64,000 nucleotides of DNA from Phycisphaeraceae bacterium D3-23. Lineage in GTDB: Bacteria; Planctomycetota; Phycisphaerae; Phycisphaerales; Phycisphaeraceae. Each line of letters opens with the position of its first letter. Position 1 is the first letter of the stretch. The stretch spans positions 4,555,880 to 4,619,879 of the forward strand of contig CP114179.1 in NCBI GenBank assembly GCA_039555135.1, given 5' to 3'. Under the pieces are notes generated by a model. The model did no database searches and was not told the origin of the DNA. It saw nothing but the letters and a program-made list of their open reading frames with translations. This document shows positions 1 through 9,022 of the stretch, piece by piece. Both the position numbers and the translations under genes were made by a program.

Positions 1-1103
1 AGGATGCAGAAGCCCATGTGCGAGACGGAGGAGTAGGCGATGAGTTTTTTCGCGTCGCGCTGGACCCAGCACACGAGCGCCGCATAGACCACGCCGAACA
101 CCGCGAGTGCGCCGAGGTAGGGCGCGATGGCGAGCACCGCCAGCGGGAGCATGGGGATCGCGAGCCGCAGCAGGCCGTAGGGCCCGAGCTTCAGGACCAG
201 CCCGGCGAGGTCAACAGACCCGGCGGTCGGCGCCTCGGTATGCGCGAGCGGCAGCCAGGTATGGAACGGGAACAGCGGCGTCTTTGCGCCAAAGCCCGCG
301 AGCAGCGAGAGCATCACGAGGATCTGCTGCCACAAAGGCATCACCCGGCCCGCCGCCCAGAGCGCCTTGATGTTGAAGGTCCAGTGCCCGGCGTAGGTTT
401 CCTGGGCGTAGTACGTGGTGGCCTTGTACTCCGTGCCGCTGGCGACGTAGTCGCCGGGGGCGTCAAAATCGATCGTCTCATATGCCGCGATCAACTCGGG
501 CATCGCCGGGTCGAGTGTCGTGTTGAACCAGGCCACGTAGAGCATCCCCGCCATCGTCAGGAGCGACGCGGTGAAGGTGTAGTAGAAGAAGACCTTGGCG
601 GCCTTGAGTTTCTCCCCGTGGCCGAAGATCCCGATGAGGAAGAACAGCGGGATGAGGGTGAACTCGAAGCAGACGTAGAAGAAGACGATGTCGCGTGCGA
701 TGAACGTGCCGATCAGCGCGGCTTCGAGGATGTGGAGCCAGAAGTGGAAGGTGCGCATATCGCCCTTGACCTCGACGAGCGAGCCGAGGACGACGATGGG
801 CATCAGGAACGTGGTGAGCAGGACGAGCCAGAGCGACATCGAGTCGAGCCCGTAGCTGAATTCGAGCCCGAAGCTCGGGATCCACAGGATCTTGCCGACG
901 TAGTGCAGCGTGCCGGGCTCGGCCCAGTTGAAGTGGTACGCGACGTAGAGCGAGAAACCGAAGGAGAACGTCGAGGTCGTCGCCGAGTAGATCCACGCCC
1001 CCTTGCGGGTACCCAGGAACTTGAAGGGCAGCAGCAGCCCGACCGCGAAGAGCGCGGGGAGGATGAGCTGGAACGGGATGGTCAGGTGTTCGGGGAGCTG
1101 CAA
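1..1103 (-). CDS. nuoM: NADH-quinone oxidoreductase subunit M (partial, C-terminus beyond left edge)
   Basis: This is a proton-pumping antiporter-like membrane subunit of respiratory complex I. The frame is open from a TTG at 1103 to the window edge, about 367 codons. It reads as serial hydrophobic helices with typical NuoM stretches: FVCFEFTLIPLFFLIG-like text near residue 130, TPLFPFHTWLPLAHTEAPTAGSV-like text (the conserved Lys/His helix), and LIAYSSVSHMGF at the edge. No ATG lies upstream before an in-frame stop, so TTG at 1103-1101 is the likeliest start, although no strong Shine-Dalgarno is visible. It follows nuoL by 66 bp in the same direction. The 3' end and probably nuoN lie outside. 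Confidence in the family is high; the start is less sure. Confidence 0.93.
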   Translation of the reverse strand, partial: MQLPEHLTIPFQLILPALFAVGLLLPFKFLGTRKGAWIYSATTSTFSFGFSLYVAYHFNWAEPGTLHYVGKILWIPSFGLEFSYGLDSMSLWLVLLTTFLMPIVVLGSLVEVKGDMRTFHFWLHILEAALIGTFIARDIVFFYVCFEFTLIPLFFLIGIFGHGEKLKAAKVFFYYTFTASLLTMAGMLYVAWFNTTLDPAMPELIAAYETIDFDAPGDYVASGTEYKATTYYAQETYAGHWTFNIKALWAAGRVMPLWQQILVMLSLLAGFGAKTPLFPFHTWLPLAHTEAPTAGSVDLAGLVLKLGPYGLLRLAIPMLPLAVLAIAPYLGALAVFGVVYAALVCWVQRDAKKLIAYSSVSHMGFCI

Positions 1104-1169
1104 GGGGTCGTGTTTCGGGGTTCGGGTCTAGGGTTCAGGGTCTGGGGTTCAGGGCCTGGGTCGTGCAGA
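1104..1169. repeat. Degenerate short tandem repeat between nuoL and nuoM
   Basis: The spacer consists largely of a degenerate 7-8 bp motif of the type GGGTTC/GGGTCT (1117-1162). Similar runs sit beside nuoF (35960-35985) and upstream of metK (52197-52225). No gene or clear terminator is seen here. Confidence 0.55.
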
Positions 1170-3521
1170 TCAGCGATTCATGAAGAGGAATAGGAGCAGG
1201 GCGATCGCGGCGACGCCGACGAGCATGCCCAGGCCGTAGCCCTGGAGCTTACCGGCCTGGGTCTTGCGGAGCTCTTTGCCGACCTGGCCTGGCAGGAGGC
1301 CCACCCCCATGACGGTCGCGTGGATGACGAGCTGGTCGATGAGGAACAGCACCTGGCTGACGATGTTGAGCGGCTGGACAACCGCCTTGTCGTAGAGCTC
1401 GTCGATGTAGTACTTGCCCCGGAGCGTGTCGGTCAACGATCCGAACCCTGCCGCGATCTTGGTCGGGATGCTGCGGTCGCCTTTGTAGAAAACGAACGCG
1501 AGCGCGATGCCGAGGATCGCGATGACGCTGCTGAGGAGCATCATAAACAGGTGCGCATCGATGCCCAAAAGAGTGGCGTGGTGCCCGTCGTGGCCGACGT
1601 GTTCTTCGTCGGCAACGTGCGTTTCAGCATGCGCGTCGCCGAGGTCGGCTTGGACGGCGGGGTGGTCGTCGGGGACGACGGGGTGGACGGCCGCGAGGTC
1701 GCTGGACGTCATGACGAAATCGCCGGGGATGTAGGCCGAGGAGTCGTGCATCACGTTGTGCATGACCTGCGGCATGACGTCTTTGACAAGAATTTTCGGC
1801 GGCGCGAGCAGGAAGCCCGCGATCAGCGCGCCAACGACAAGCACGACAAGCGGGGCGTTCATCGGCCAGAACGGCATCTCGTGCGGTTCGTGCGCGTGAT
1901 GGTCGTCGTGGCCGTGGGCATCGTCGCCGTCTTCGCTGTGGTGCTCATCCCCCATCTCGTACTTGGTTTCGCCGGTGAAGACGATGCACCAGAGGCGGAA
2001 GGTGTAGAACGCGGTGAGGAAGGCGGTGAGCAGGCCGAGGATGGCGAGGATGAAGTAGAAGACGCCTTCGCCGCTGCCCCAGTGTTCGCCGGTGCCCTTG
2101 ATCATGGCGGCGGCGAGGATCTCGTCTTTCGAGAAGAACCCGGCCGTGAGCGGCGCACCCGCGAGCGCGACACAGCCCGCGAGCATGAGCCACTTGGTCA
2201 GCGGCATGTGCTTACCCATGCCGCCCATCTTGCGGATGTCGAGCGTGCCGGCCAGGGCGTGCATCACGCTGCCGGCCGTGAGGAACAGGAGCGCCTTGAA
2301 GAACGCGTGGGTCACGAGGTGGAACACGCCCGCGGTGGCCGAGATCGCGCCCAAGCCGAGGAACATGTACCCCAACTGTGACACGGTGGAGTAGGCGAAG
2401 ACGCCCTTGAGGTCGTTGCTCGTGAGCGCGATCGTCGCCGCGAAGAGGGCGGTGACGCCGCCGACGGCCGCGACGACGTAGAGCGGCGAGAGGAAGCCGT
2501 CACGCAGCGCGTCGTTGTGGGTGAGCACAAAGATCGGCATGCAGCGGGCGATGAGGTAGACCCCGGCCGTGACCATCGTCGCGGCGTGGACGAGCGCGGA
2601 GACGGGGGTCGGCCCCGCCATCGCGTCGGGCAGCCAGACGAACAGCGGGATCTGCGCCGACTTACCGAACGCGCCGACCATCAGGCAGAACGGGATCGCG
2701 TAGAACAGCCAGGGCGAAGTATCCGCGCTGTAGAGGACGCTGCGCAGGCCGCTGAGCGCGGCCTCTGCGCCGGGAGCGAGTTCCGGGTTGGTGCCCAGCA
2801 TCCCGAGCTGCGCCTGCACCGCCGGGATAATGTCGGCGAACTGGAGTGAGTCGAAGACCTTGTAGCACAGGAAGATGCCCACGAGGAAGCCGAGGTCGCC
2901 GATTCGGTTGACAATGAAGGCCTTCTTCGCGGCGTCGACGGCCGTGGTCTTGCCGTAGTAGTACCCGATCAGCAGGTACGAGCACAGCCCGACCCCCTCC
3001 CAGCCCAGGAAGAGCAGGACGAGGTTGTCGGCCATGACGAGCGTGGTCATCGCGAAGATGAACAGCGACATCGCGGCGAAGAACCGCGCGACGCCGGGGT
3101 CCCCCTTCATATAGCCCACCGCATAAATCGCGATCAACATGCCGATGCCGCAGACGACGAGCAGCATGGTGAGCGTGAGCCCATCGAAGTAGTAGCCGAA
3201 GTCGACCTGGAGCCCGCCCTTGTAGCCGATGATCTCGCCGTTTTCGCCCGGGACGTTCTCACCCCCGACCTGGATCCACGGGCTGGCGGTGACGACCTCG
3301 GCCTGGACGATGTGGTTGTCGCCGAGGTGGTTGAAGTGCGTCTTGCCGGTCGCCCAGGGCAGTACGGCGTTGGCCGTCAGCCCGAAGCCGGCCGCGATCG
3401 CGAGGACGCACACCCAGCCCGCCCAGCCCTTGAGCGCCGGGCGGATGCACAGCACCCCGCACAGCACCGCGCCCAGCGCGGCGATCCAGGGGATGAATTT
3501 GAGGGTTTCGAGTCCTATCAC
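1170..3521 (-). CDS. nuoL: NADH-quinone oxidoreductase subunit L
   Basis: Large antiporter-like subunit of complex I, about 783 aa. The text has the usual order: N-terminal helices, the GWEGVGLCSYLLIGYYY segment near residue 185, the FGKSAQIPLFVWLPDAMAGPTPVSALVHAATMV region with its conserved Lys and His, and a long C-terminal amphipathic/TM tail. A His/Asp-rich loop (HHSEDGDDAHGHDDHHAHE region) interrupts the C-terminal half. An ATG exists at 3551, but it lies inside a palindromic repeat (3539-3624) and would add ten unrelated residues. I prefer GTG at 3521, which gives V-I-G-L-E-T-L-K-F followed by the first helix. It is part of nuoJ-K-L-M. Confidence 0.95.
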   Translation of the reverse strand: MIGLETLKFIPWIAALGAVLCGVLCIRPALKGWAGWVCVLAIAAGFGLTANAVLPWATGKTHFNHLGDNHIVQAEVVTASPWIQVGGENVPGENGEIIGYKGGLQVDFGYYFDGLTLTMLLVVCGIGMLIAIYAVGYMKGDPGVARFFAAMSLFIFAMTTLVMADNLVLLFLGWEGVGLCSYLLIGYYYGKTTAVDAAKKAFIVNRIGDLGFLVGIFLCYKVFDSLQFADIIPAVQAQLGMLGTNPELAPGAEAALSGLRSVLYSADTSPWLFYAIPFCLMVGAFGKSAQIPLFVWLPDAMAGPTPVSALVHAATMVTAGVYLIARCMPIFVLTHNDALRDGFLSPLYVVAAVGGVTALFAATIALTSNDLKGVFAYSTVSQLGYMFLGLGAISATAGVFHLVTHAFFKALLFLTAGSVMHALAGTLDIRKMGGMGKHMPLTKWLMLAGCVALAGAPLTAGFFSKDEILAAAMIKGTGEHWGSGEGVFYFILAILGLLTAFLTAFYTFRLWCIVFTGETKYEMGDEHHSEDGDDAHGHDDHHAHEPHEMPFWPMNAPLVVLVVGALIAGFLLAPPKILVKDVMPQVMHNVMHDSSAYIPGDFVMTSSDLAAVHPVVPDDHPAVQADLGDAHAETHVADEEHVGHDGHHATLLGIDAHLFMMLLSSVIAILGIALAFVFYKGDRSIPTKIAAGFGSLTDTLRGKYYIDELYDKAVVQPLNIVSQVLFLIDQLVIHATVMGVGLLPGQVGKELRKTQAGKLQGYGLGMLVGVAAIALLLFLFMNR

Positions 3522-3538
3522 GGCGGAGTCGGTTCTTC

Positions 3539-3624
3539 GTAGGACAGGCATTCCTGCCTGTCACAGGCCAAAGGCCTGCAGGGGTCAATAGGTTGTCAAA
3601 GACAGGCGGGGACGCCTGTCCTAC
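3539..3624. repeat. Palindromic element between nuoK and nuoL
   Basis: Terminal arms GTAGGACAGGC (3539-3549) and GCCTGTCCTAC (3614-3624) are perfect inverted repeats, each extended by a second internal inversion (CTGCCTGTC / GACAGGCGG). The 86-bp unit fills the nuoK-nuoL spacer and contains the first in-frame ATG of nuoL. It is probably a REP/MITE-like element. Confidence 0.75.
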
Positions 3625-3632
3625 GTTCAGCA

Positions 3633-3950
3633 TTATCCGCGCATCGTCTGCCACGCCTCGACGTCGAGGGTGCCGCGTCGTCTAAAGAGCATTACGACCA
3701 GGCCCAGCGCCAGCGCCGCCTCGGCAGCGGCGATCGTCAGTACAAAAATCACAAAGGTCTGCCCCGTCACGTTGCCGTGAAACTTCGCAAACGCGACGAG
3801 CGACAGCGCGACGCCCTGAAACATCATCTCGGTGCACAGGAACATGACGATCAGGTTCCGCCGCGTGACAAAGCCGATGAGCCCGAGCACGAACAGGATC
3901 GAGCTCGTCATCAGGAAGTGCGACAGCGCCAGGGGGGTCAGCGTCTCCAT
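3633..3950 (-). CDS. nuoK: NADH-quinone oxidoreductase subunit K
   Basis: Small three-helix membrane subunit of complex I, 105 aa from ATG 3950. It has the family's conserved glutamates in the helices (LCTEMMFQGVAL, and AAAEAALALGLVV). A GTG at 3962 would add four residues and overlap nuoJ. The ATG one base after the nuoJ stop matches the usual METLTPLALSHF-type start. An AGGAGG lies 12 nt upstream of this ATG, inside nuoJ. It is translationally coupled to nuoJ. Confidence 0.94.
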   Translation of the reverse strand: METLTPLALSHFLMTSSILFVLGLIGFVTRRNLIVMFLCTEMMFQGVALSLVAFAKFHGNVTGQTFVIFVLTIAAAEAALALGLVVMLFRRRGTLDVEAWQTMRG

Positions 3951-3951
3951 G

Positions 3952-4848
3952 CTAAGCCACACCCTCCTGCCGCTGCGCGGCCTTCGCCACGGCGGACTCG
4001 GCGTCCGTGTGCTGCGGCCCCGGCGGGATGTGCGTCTTGGCGATCACGACCGCGCCGATCAGCGAGACCAGCAGGATGACGCCCGCCAGCTCGATCGCCA
4101 ACGGGTGCTTGTTAAATAGATCGAGCCCGACGCGTTCGACGTTGCTGACCCTGCCCGCGGTGAACTGCGGGGAGGAGGCGAGCTCTTCGTCGTTCTCCGT
4201 ATCGAGCCCGCGCTCGGTAAGCTGGGTCGCGATGACCTCGGCGTCGCTCGCCATCCTCGCGTCCGGGTTCGCCAGCATCGTCGGCCGATCCGGGCTGTCA
4301 AATCCCACCGAGAGCAGCACCGACAGCAGCAGAAACCCCGCGACGCAGGCCCATAGCGGGTCCTTGCTAAACCGGTCATAGCGCGGGGCCTCGTCTTCTT
4401 TGCCCGGCTCAAGGGGCTGGCTGGCGAGCATGATGACGAACATGTAGGTGACGAGGATCGCGCCGCCGTAGATGATAATCATCGCGAAGGCCATGAAGTC
4501 GGCTGCGAGGACGAGGAACATCCCGCCGCCGGCGAGGACGACCATGATGAACCAGAGCGCGGAGTAGACGGGACGGCGGTGCGTGATGACACGGACGGCG
4601 GCGGCGATGGCGATCGCGCTGAAGACGTAGAAGTAGATGAAGGTGGTGGCGGGGAGGCCGAGCGTATTGGCGGAGAAGTCGTGGATGAGCCCGGTGTTGA
4701 AGGCGATCGCGAGCCAGCACCCGCCGAGCGTGGCCGCGCCGAGGAGGGCACCGAGGGGCGCAAGCCGGCTGCCGGGCCTGGGCATCATCAGGACCAAGGC
4801 GATGGCCCCGAGCACCGACGCGATGTAGAGCAGCAGTGGGGTGGACAT
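3952..4848 (-). CDS. nuoJ: NADH-quinone oxidoreductase subunit J
   Basis: Five-helix membrane subunit of complex I, 298 aa. Recognised by the helix around residues 75-115 (FMAFAMIIIYGGAILVTYMFVIML), the pi-bulge helix typical of NuoJ. It is longer than E. coli NuoJ because of a hydrophilic loop between the third-last and last helix (about residues 150-235). The frame stays open upstream to 5094, but that extension is Arg/Pro-rich and unlike the family; ATG 4848 gives M-S-T-P-L-L-L-Y-I. It is first gene of nuoJ-K-L-M. nuoH and nuoI, usually just upstream, are absent. Confidence 0.93.
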   Translation of the reverse strand: MSTPLLLYIASVLGAIALVLMMPRPGSRLAPLGALLGAATLGGCWLAIAFNTGLIHDFSANTLGLPATTFIYFYVFSAIAIAAAVRVITHRRPVYSALWFIMVVLAGGGMFLVLAADFMAFAMIIIYGGAILVTYMFVIMLASQPLEPGKEDEAPRYDRFSKDPLWACVAGFLLLSVLLSVGFDSPDRPTMLANPDARMASDAEVIATQLTERGLDTENDEELASSPQFTAGRVSNVERVGLDLFNKHPLAIELAGVILLVSLIGAVVIAKTHIPPGPQHTDAESAVAKAAQRQEGVA

Positions 4849-5128
4849 CAGTGGCCGTGGTCTTCCGGGGGAAGCCGGGATGAGAACACGCCTGGGCGGC
4901 GTTTGGGCCGGTGTGAACGGCCCCTGATCGATGGGCGTCGCCGCCCGTCCAGAGCAGGGGACAGGATAGACGCGCACCGGAGCGCGAGCAAGTTGTGGAT
5001 AGCTCGAAAACGCGATGAGAACGCCATGACACGAGACGAACGATGTCAAAACCCCCGAAGCCCACGGATTCCATCCGTGGGTGATCCAGCGCACAGGCCG
5101 AGCGGGAAGTAGAAAAAAAGACCCCGCC
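4849..5128. other. Non-coding spacer with a hairpin
   Basis: 280 bp between nuoJ and the GH15 gene. The only clear structure is the perfect hairpin CCCACGGAT-TCC-ATCCGTGGG at 5061-5081, preceded by CCCCCGAAG. Near-identical hairpins recur at 42010-42030, 60855-60875 and 63724-63745, so this is a dispersed repeat that may also act as a terminator for the GH15 gene. The nuoJ promoter should lie here but I cannot place it. Confidence 0.6.
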
Positions 5129-7342
5129 TCACACCGGCAGCGGCATCACCGCGTCGCGCTGCGCCACCGGCTCATCAGGACCCGGCTCAACCGGCTCCCC
5201 CGCGCGCTTTGCCTCCCGGATCGCTCGCAGCTTGTTGCGGTAGTTCACCACCGTCGCCACCACCGTCGCGTGGCTCCATGTCAGCGGGCTTACCGACAGC
5301 GGCGCGTTCGTCTCCGGATGCACCTGCTCGGCCAGGACGCCTGAAGGCAGCGCCCGCTCGGCGACCCAGTCCAGATACACCCGCGCCTCCTCAAGCTCCG
5401 GCTCGGTCCGCGCACACGCGATCCGGTAGTCCGCCATCCAGAGCGTGCAGATGAACCACGGGTTGCCGGGGATGTTCTCGGTGTCCTGGCTGACCTGCTG
5501 GTAGTAGTCGTTGACGTACCGCGCGACCCCGCCGACAGGCGTCTTGATCGTGAGCCGGTCTTCGACCGCCTTCATCGTCGCCTTGACGCGCTCGTCGTCC
5601 GCAGGCAGCAGCCCCATCGAGAAGATCGCAAACATCGATGCGTCGACGTTCAGATCCGGTTCGTACCAGACCGTATCGCCCAGCGGCGCATCCGCGTGAG
5701 TCGGCTGGGGTTCGCGCCCATCGAACAGGTCGGCCATGAACCCCGCGACACGGTCGGTGTCGATCGGATTGATCCGCCGGAGGAATCGGCCGTGGTCCTT
5801 GGACCACAGGTACCCGCAGAAGGCGTCACGGACTTCCTCGGCCGCCTGGTTGTATTTGGACGCCCGCTCGTTGTCGCCGAAGCTCTCGGCAAACTTGCAC
5901 GCGGCGCGCAGGCCGCCGTACACCGTCGCGACCGTAAAAGCGTGGACGCCCCAGCGTTCCTCCCACAGGTCGTAGCTGGGCAGGGGCAGCTTCGTGTCCG
6001 GGTCGCGGTACTTGCACATAAAGTCTGCGGCCGGCTGGATCATCTTGACCCACAGCGGGCGGACAAACTCGATATCGCGGTTGCGCGCATAGTGACGCCA
6101 AAGCGACCAGATGACCAGCGCCGTCTCGTCCTCCTGGATCGGCATCTGGGGCTGGCCCTTGGCATCGACCCAGGGGTGCCAGCTCGAGCCCGGCGAGCCG
6201 TCGGGGCAGTACTTGTGGAGGAACATGCCGCGCTTGTTGATGACCCGGGCGCAGAAGGCATAGAACCGACGCGAGACATCCGGGAAACCGGCCGCGTCCA
6301 TGGCGTCGGCGACGAACGCGCCGTCGCGCGGCCAGAGGTACGAGTAGGTGTCGCGGTTGTACTGCAGGTAGTCGCTGTCGTTCGCGGCGAGGATCGCGCC
6401 GCCGCTGTCGATCTGCGTGCGTACGACCAGGAGCGAGCGCTTGTAGAGGTCGTCGACGCGCTCACTCAACGCGGGGCTCGGCGTACCGTTCTCGATATCG
6501 CTCTGGCGTCGGGGCTCGCCGGTGCGTGCGGCCGTGAGCCAGAGCTTCCAGTAGGCCTCGGTGCGGTCGATGACGTGCTGGGGGCCGTGCTCGTGGAGGA
6601 ACGCGTTGAGCTCTTCGCAGTCGTTGTAGCTGTGCCCGCAGCCGATGACGAGGTACGCCGTGCGTGTCTCGTGGGGCGCGAGCTTGACCGAGCAGAGGAT
6701 GGTCGAGTCGACCGAGCCCTGCGCGATTGCGTTCATGCCGAGTTGGCCGTCCTCGGCGTCGCGCCAGGTGCCTTCCGCGCCGCCGAAGCCCGAGTTGCCC
6801 GTGGCGTACTGGTCGGTCCGCTGCTCGGAGTCGAGGTAGAAGCCGCACATGATGTACCGCTCCTTGCGGTAGTGGATCATGCACTTGAGTTGGGGGTCGT
6901 AGTACGCGGTGTCGCCGACATCCGTGCCGTAGAGGTGGAAGTTGTGGTGGTGGAGTAGCCGGACCTCGCGTTCCTCGTCGCTTTGGTTAGCGACCTCGAT
7001 CCGGCGGACCATCACTGGCCGGTGGTAATCAACCACATCCGAGCAGCGCAGCTGGACCATCAGGTCGTCGCACGTCATCTCGACGTCCGTCGCCAGCGTA
7101 TCGGGCCGGTACTTGAGCGAGCGGTCCCAGCCCGAGTCGGACCAGTAGACGTGCGACCGCCGGCGTTCGTTCTTATTCTTCAGCCGCTCGGCCGGGAGCT
7201 TGCCCCAGACGCCGAACTTGCAGGGCCGCTCATCGACCTGGTTTTCCTGGCCGACGAAGGGGAAGTAGAGGTCGCGGATCTGGTACTGGTCGTCAAAGGC
7301 GACCAGCATCTGGCCGTTACCGACGGGGATATTGCGTGGCAT
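5129..7342 (-). CDS. Glycoside hydrolase family 15 protein (glucoamylase-like)
   Basis: 737 aa, two parts. The N-terminal beta-sandwich (about 1-290) begins PRNIPVGNGQMLVAFDDQY, typical of prokaryotic GH15 proteins. The (alpha/alpha)6 barrel (about 310-690) carries YLWPRDGAFVADAMDAAGFP, QEDETALVIWSLWRH, and LPSYDLWEERWGVHAFT, whose YDLWEE glutamate matches the GH15 general acid. Expected to hydrolyse alpha-glucosidic bonds; the substrate (starch-type glucan, or trehalose as in some GH15 enzymes) cannot be decided here. No signal peptide, so probably cytoplasmic. Start at 7342 is supported by AGGAGC 5 nt upstream; the ORF extends to 7405 but without that site. No adjacent sugar transport genes. 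Confidence 0.88.
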   Translation of the reverse strand: MPRNIPVGNGQMLVAFDDQYQIRDLYFPFVGQENQVDERPCKFGVWGKLPAERLKNKNERRRSHVYWSDSGWDRSLKYRPDTLATDVEMTCDDLMVQLRCSDVVDYHRPVMVRRIEVANQSDEEREVRLLHHHNFHLYGTDVGDTAYYDPQLKCMIHYRKERYIMCGFYLDSEQRTDQYATGNSGFGGAEGTWRDAEDGQLGMNAIAQGSVDSTILCSVKLAPHETRTAYLVIGCGHSYNDCEELNAFLHEHGPQHVIDRTEAYWKLWLTAARTGEPRRQSDIENGTPSPALSERVDDLYKRSLLVVRTQIDSGGAILAANDSDYLQYNRDTYSYLWPRDGAFVADAMDAAGFPDVSRRFYAFCARVINKRGMFLHKYCPDGSPGSSWHPWVDAKGQPQMPIQEDETALVIWSLWRHYARNRDIEFVRPLWVKMIQPAADFMCKYRDPDTKLPLPSYDLWEERWGVHAFTVATVYGGLRAACKFAESFGDNERASKYNQAAEEVRDAFCGYLWSKDHGRFLRRINPIDTDRVAGFMADLFDGREPQPTHADAPLGDTVWYEPDLNVDASMFAIFSMGLLPADDERVKATMKAVEDRLTIKTPVGGVARYVNDYYQQVSQDTENIPGNPWFICTLWMADYRIACARTEPELEEARVYLDWVAERALPSGVLAEQVHPETNAPLSVSPLTWSHATVVATVVNYRNKLRAIREAKRAGEPVEPGPDEPVAQRDAVMPLPV

Positions 7343-7486
7343 CCGTGCTCCTGGCATCAGGCGAAACGGGTAGTGAAAGGCCCCACCAAACAAACGGCGG
7401 GGCATGCATTGGATATCGGCCGTCCGGTGGCCTGTCGTTAATCCGTGCGGGAGTGTAGCCGCAACCCGGAGAGGGTGATAACCGCG

Positions 7487-7897
7487 CTAGTCTCGGGGCA
7501 GGTAGCCGCGGTAGCTGTCGGGGAAAGGCCAACTCCCCTCGGTGCTAGAGCCTCCGCCATCCACAATGATGCCCTGGGCGTCCGTATACAGCCAGAACTT
7601 GCGGTAGTGTCGCTCGGTCCGCGCGGGGATTACACGCGATGTCCCGACGAACGTATCGCCTTCCATCTTCCCCTTGAGCTCGGTGTACTCTTCGAAGTGC
7701 TCTTCCCACTCGTTTTCCCAGACATACGAGCCCGCACCGGAGGGGCTGATTCGGACCTCTGGCGTGTTATGGAACTGCGCGAGCGCGGTGTCGATATGCC
7801 GGCCCTTCCATGCGGCCCCGGCATCCTCGGCGGTGACGCAGGCGGTGAGCAGCAACACGCACGTGGCGGCAAGGACGATGTGTTTTACGTTTTTCAT
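7487..7897 (-). CDS. Hypothetical lipoprotein
   Basis: 136 aa, start ATG 7897 with AGGAGC upstream. A signal sequence ends in lipobox LLTAC, so it is probably lipid-anchored. The mature part is acidic, with an EEHFEEYTELKGKMEG region followed by a short basic stretch (ARTERHYRKFW) and ends in FPDSYRGYLPRD. No known domain recognised. It lies 20 bp downstream of the metallophosphoesterase gene in the same orientation and may be co-transcribed. Confidence 0.7.
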   Translation of the reverse strand: MKNVKHIVLAATCVLLLTACVTAEDAGAAWKGRHIDTALAQFHNTPEVRISPSGAGSYVWENEWEEHFEEYTELKGKMEGDTFVGTSRVIPARTERHYRKFWLYTDAQGIIVDGGGSSTEGSWPFPDSYRGYLPRD

Positions 7898-7917
7898 CAC
7901 AGGCTCCTGCATTCACT

Positions 7918-8841
7918 TTACCGGTACTCGATCTCCACCCGCTCGCGGTGCTGGGCGTGTCGGCGGTCGCAGCAGTTAAGCCGGAGGTCCAGCCCATCTG
8001 TTTTCTGGTGACAGTCGACCCAGCCGTTGGGGTGGGCGCGGTCGAAGACGTAGCCGGTCGGCGGGAGGTTGACGAGGTAGATACCATCGTCGCGCTGGCT
8101 GTGCTGCCAGTTGTGAGAATGGCCAAAGAAGATGCTCTTGACTTTGTTGGCGGGGGAGATGACCTCAAAGAACGCGTCCGCGTCGCGCAATCCCCAGTTC
8201 GTGCCGTCACGCTGGGTCCAGTCGAAGTTGTGGTGGACCATCAGGTTCACCGGCTTGTCGTCAAGGTCGTCCAGCGTTTCGGCGATCCAGCCGATCTGTG
8301 TCTCACCCAGCCGGCCCGACACGACACTGGTCTCCTGCAGCGAATCGAGCAGCAGCCAGTTCGCCCGCGCGGTCTCGACCACCGTCACGTGCTTGTTCGT
8401 CACCGGCGGCGTCTCGGGGGCGCGGGCGACGCCGGCCTCGTAGAAGTTCTCGGTGTTGTCGTGGTTCCCCAGCACACAGTGCACCGGGACACCCTGCTCC
8501 AACATCGCCACCGTGAGATTCAGGAACTGCTCATAATCACCGGGTCGGCCAACATCCAGTGCACAGTCGCCACAGACCAGTGCGTACGCGGGCTTGCGTC
8601 CGGCCATCGCCTCGCGGATGCAGCGGGCGAAGAGGTCGTAGACGTTGACGCGCTGGTTGCCGCCCAGCGTCGCGCGGTTGCGGTCGATGTGCGTATCCGA
8701 GAACAGAGCCAGCCGATGCGGGTCGGGCCGTTCATCATCCTGCAGCGCCCAGACGCTCTGCGGCAGCGCGGCGGCCCCCGCGAGCGCGGCGGCCGAGTGG
8801 ATAAAGCGGCGGCGAGAGATCGGCGGCAGTGAAATCGGCAT
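7918..8841 (-). CDS. Tat-exported calcineurin-like metallophosphoesterase
   Basis: 307 aa. An N-terminal twin-arginine signal (SRRRFIHSAAALAGAAALP) is followed by the metallophosphoesterase motifs: FSDTHID near residue 47, VCGDCALD (GDxx) near 94, LGNHDN near 123, a histidine MVHHNFD near 203 and FGHSHNWQH near 240. Together these give the di-metal site. Predicted periplasmic phosphodiesterase/phosphatase; substrate unknown. The start is supported by AGGAGCC. It is one of four proteins of this superfamily in the window. Divergent from nuoG with a 181-bp spacer. Confidence 0.85.
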   Translation of the reverse strand: MPISLPPISRRRFIHSAAALAGAAALPQSVWALQDDERPDPHRLALFSDTHIDRNRATLGGNQRVNVYDLFARCIREAMAGRKPAYALVCGDCALDVGRPGDYEQFLNLTVAMLEQGVPVHCVLGNHDNTENFYEAGVARAPETPPVTNKHVTVVETARANWLLLDSLQETSVVSGRLGETQIGWIAETLDDLDDKPVNLMVHHNFDWTQRDGTNWGLRDADAFFEVISPANKVKSIFFGHSHNWQHSQRDDGIYLVNLPPTGYVFDRAHPNGWVDCHQKTDGLDLRLNCCDRRHAQHRERVEIEYR

Positions 8842-9022
8842 GCTCGGGGCTCCTCAGGGGCTTGCGGTACCCCATCATACGCCTCTACCCAGCCCGCCGA
8901 CCAGCCCCTTGTGCTTTGATCGCACGCGCCCACGGCCATACACTGAACCCCACGACTGACACGACGCCGGGCCGAGCGAAACCAAAACCGCACGACGCCC
9001 GCCCAAGCCCACGGACCTCCCC

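Noticed and set aside
18..1193. Large plus-strand ORF over nuoM
   Set aside because: Arg/Glu-rich shadow of nuoM in high-GC DNA; the opposite strand has clear NuoM sequence.
5696..6958. 420-codon plus-strand ORF over the GH15 gene
   Set aside because: No domain; it mirrors the GH15 frame on the minus strand.
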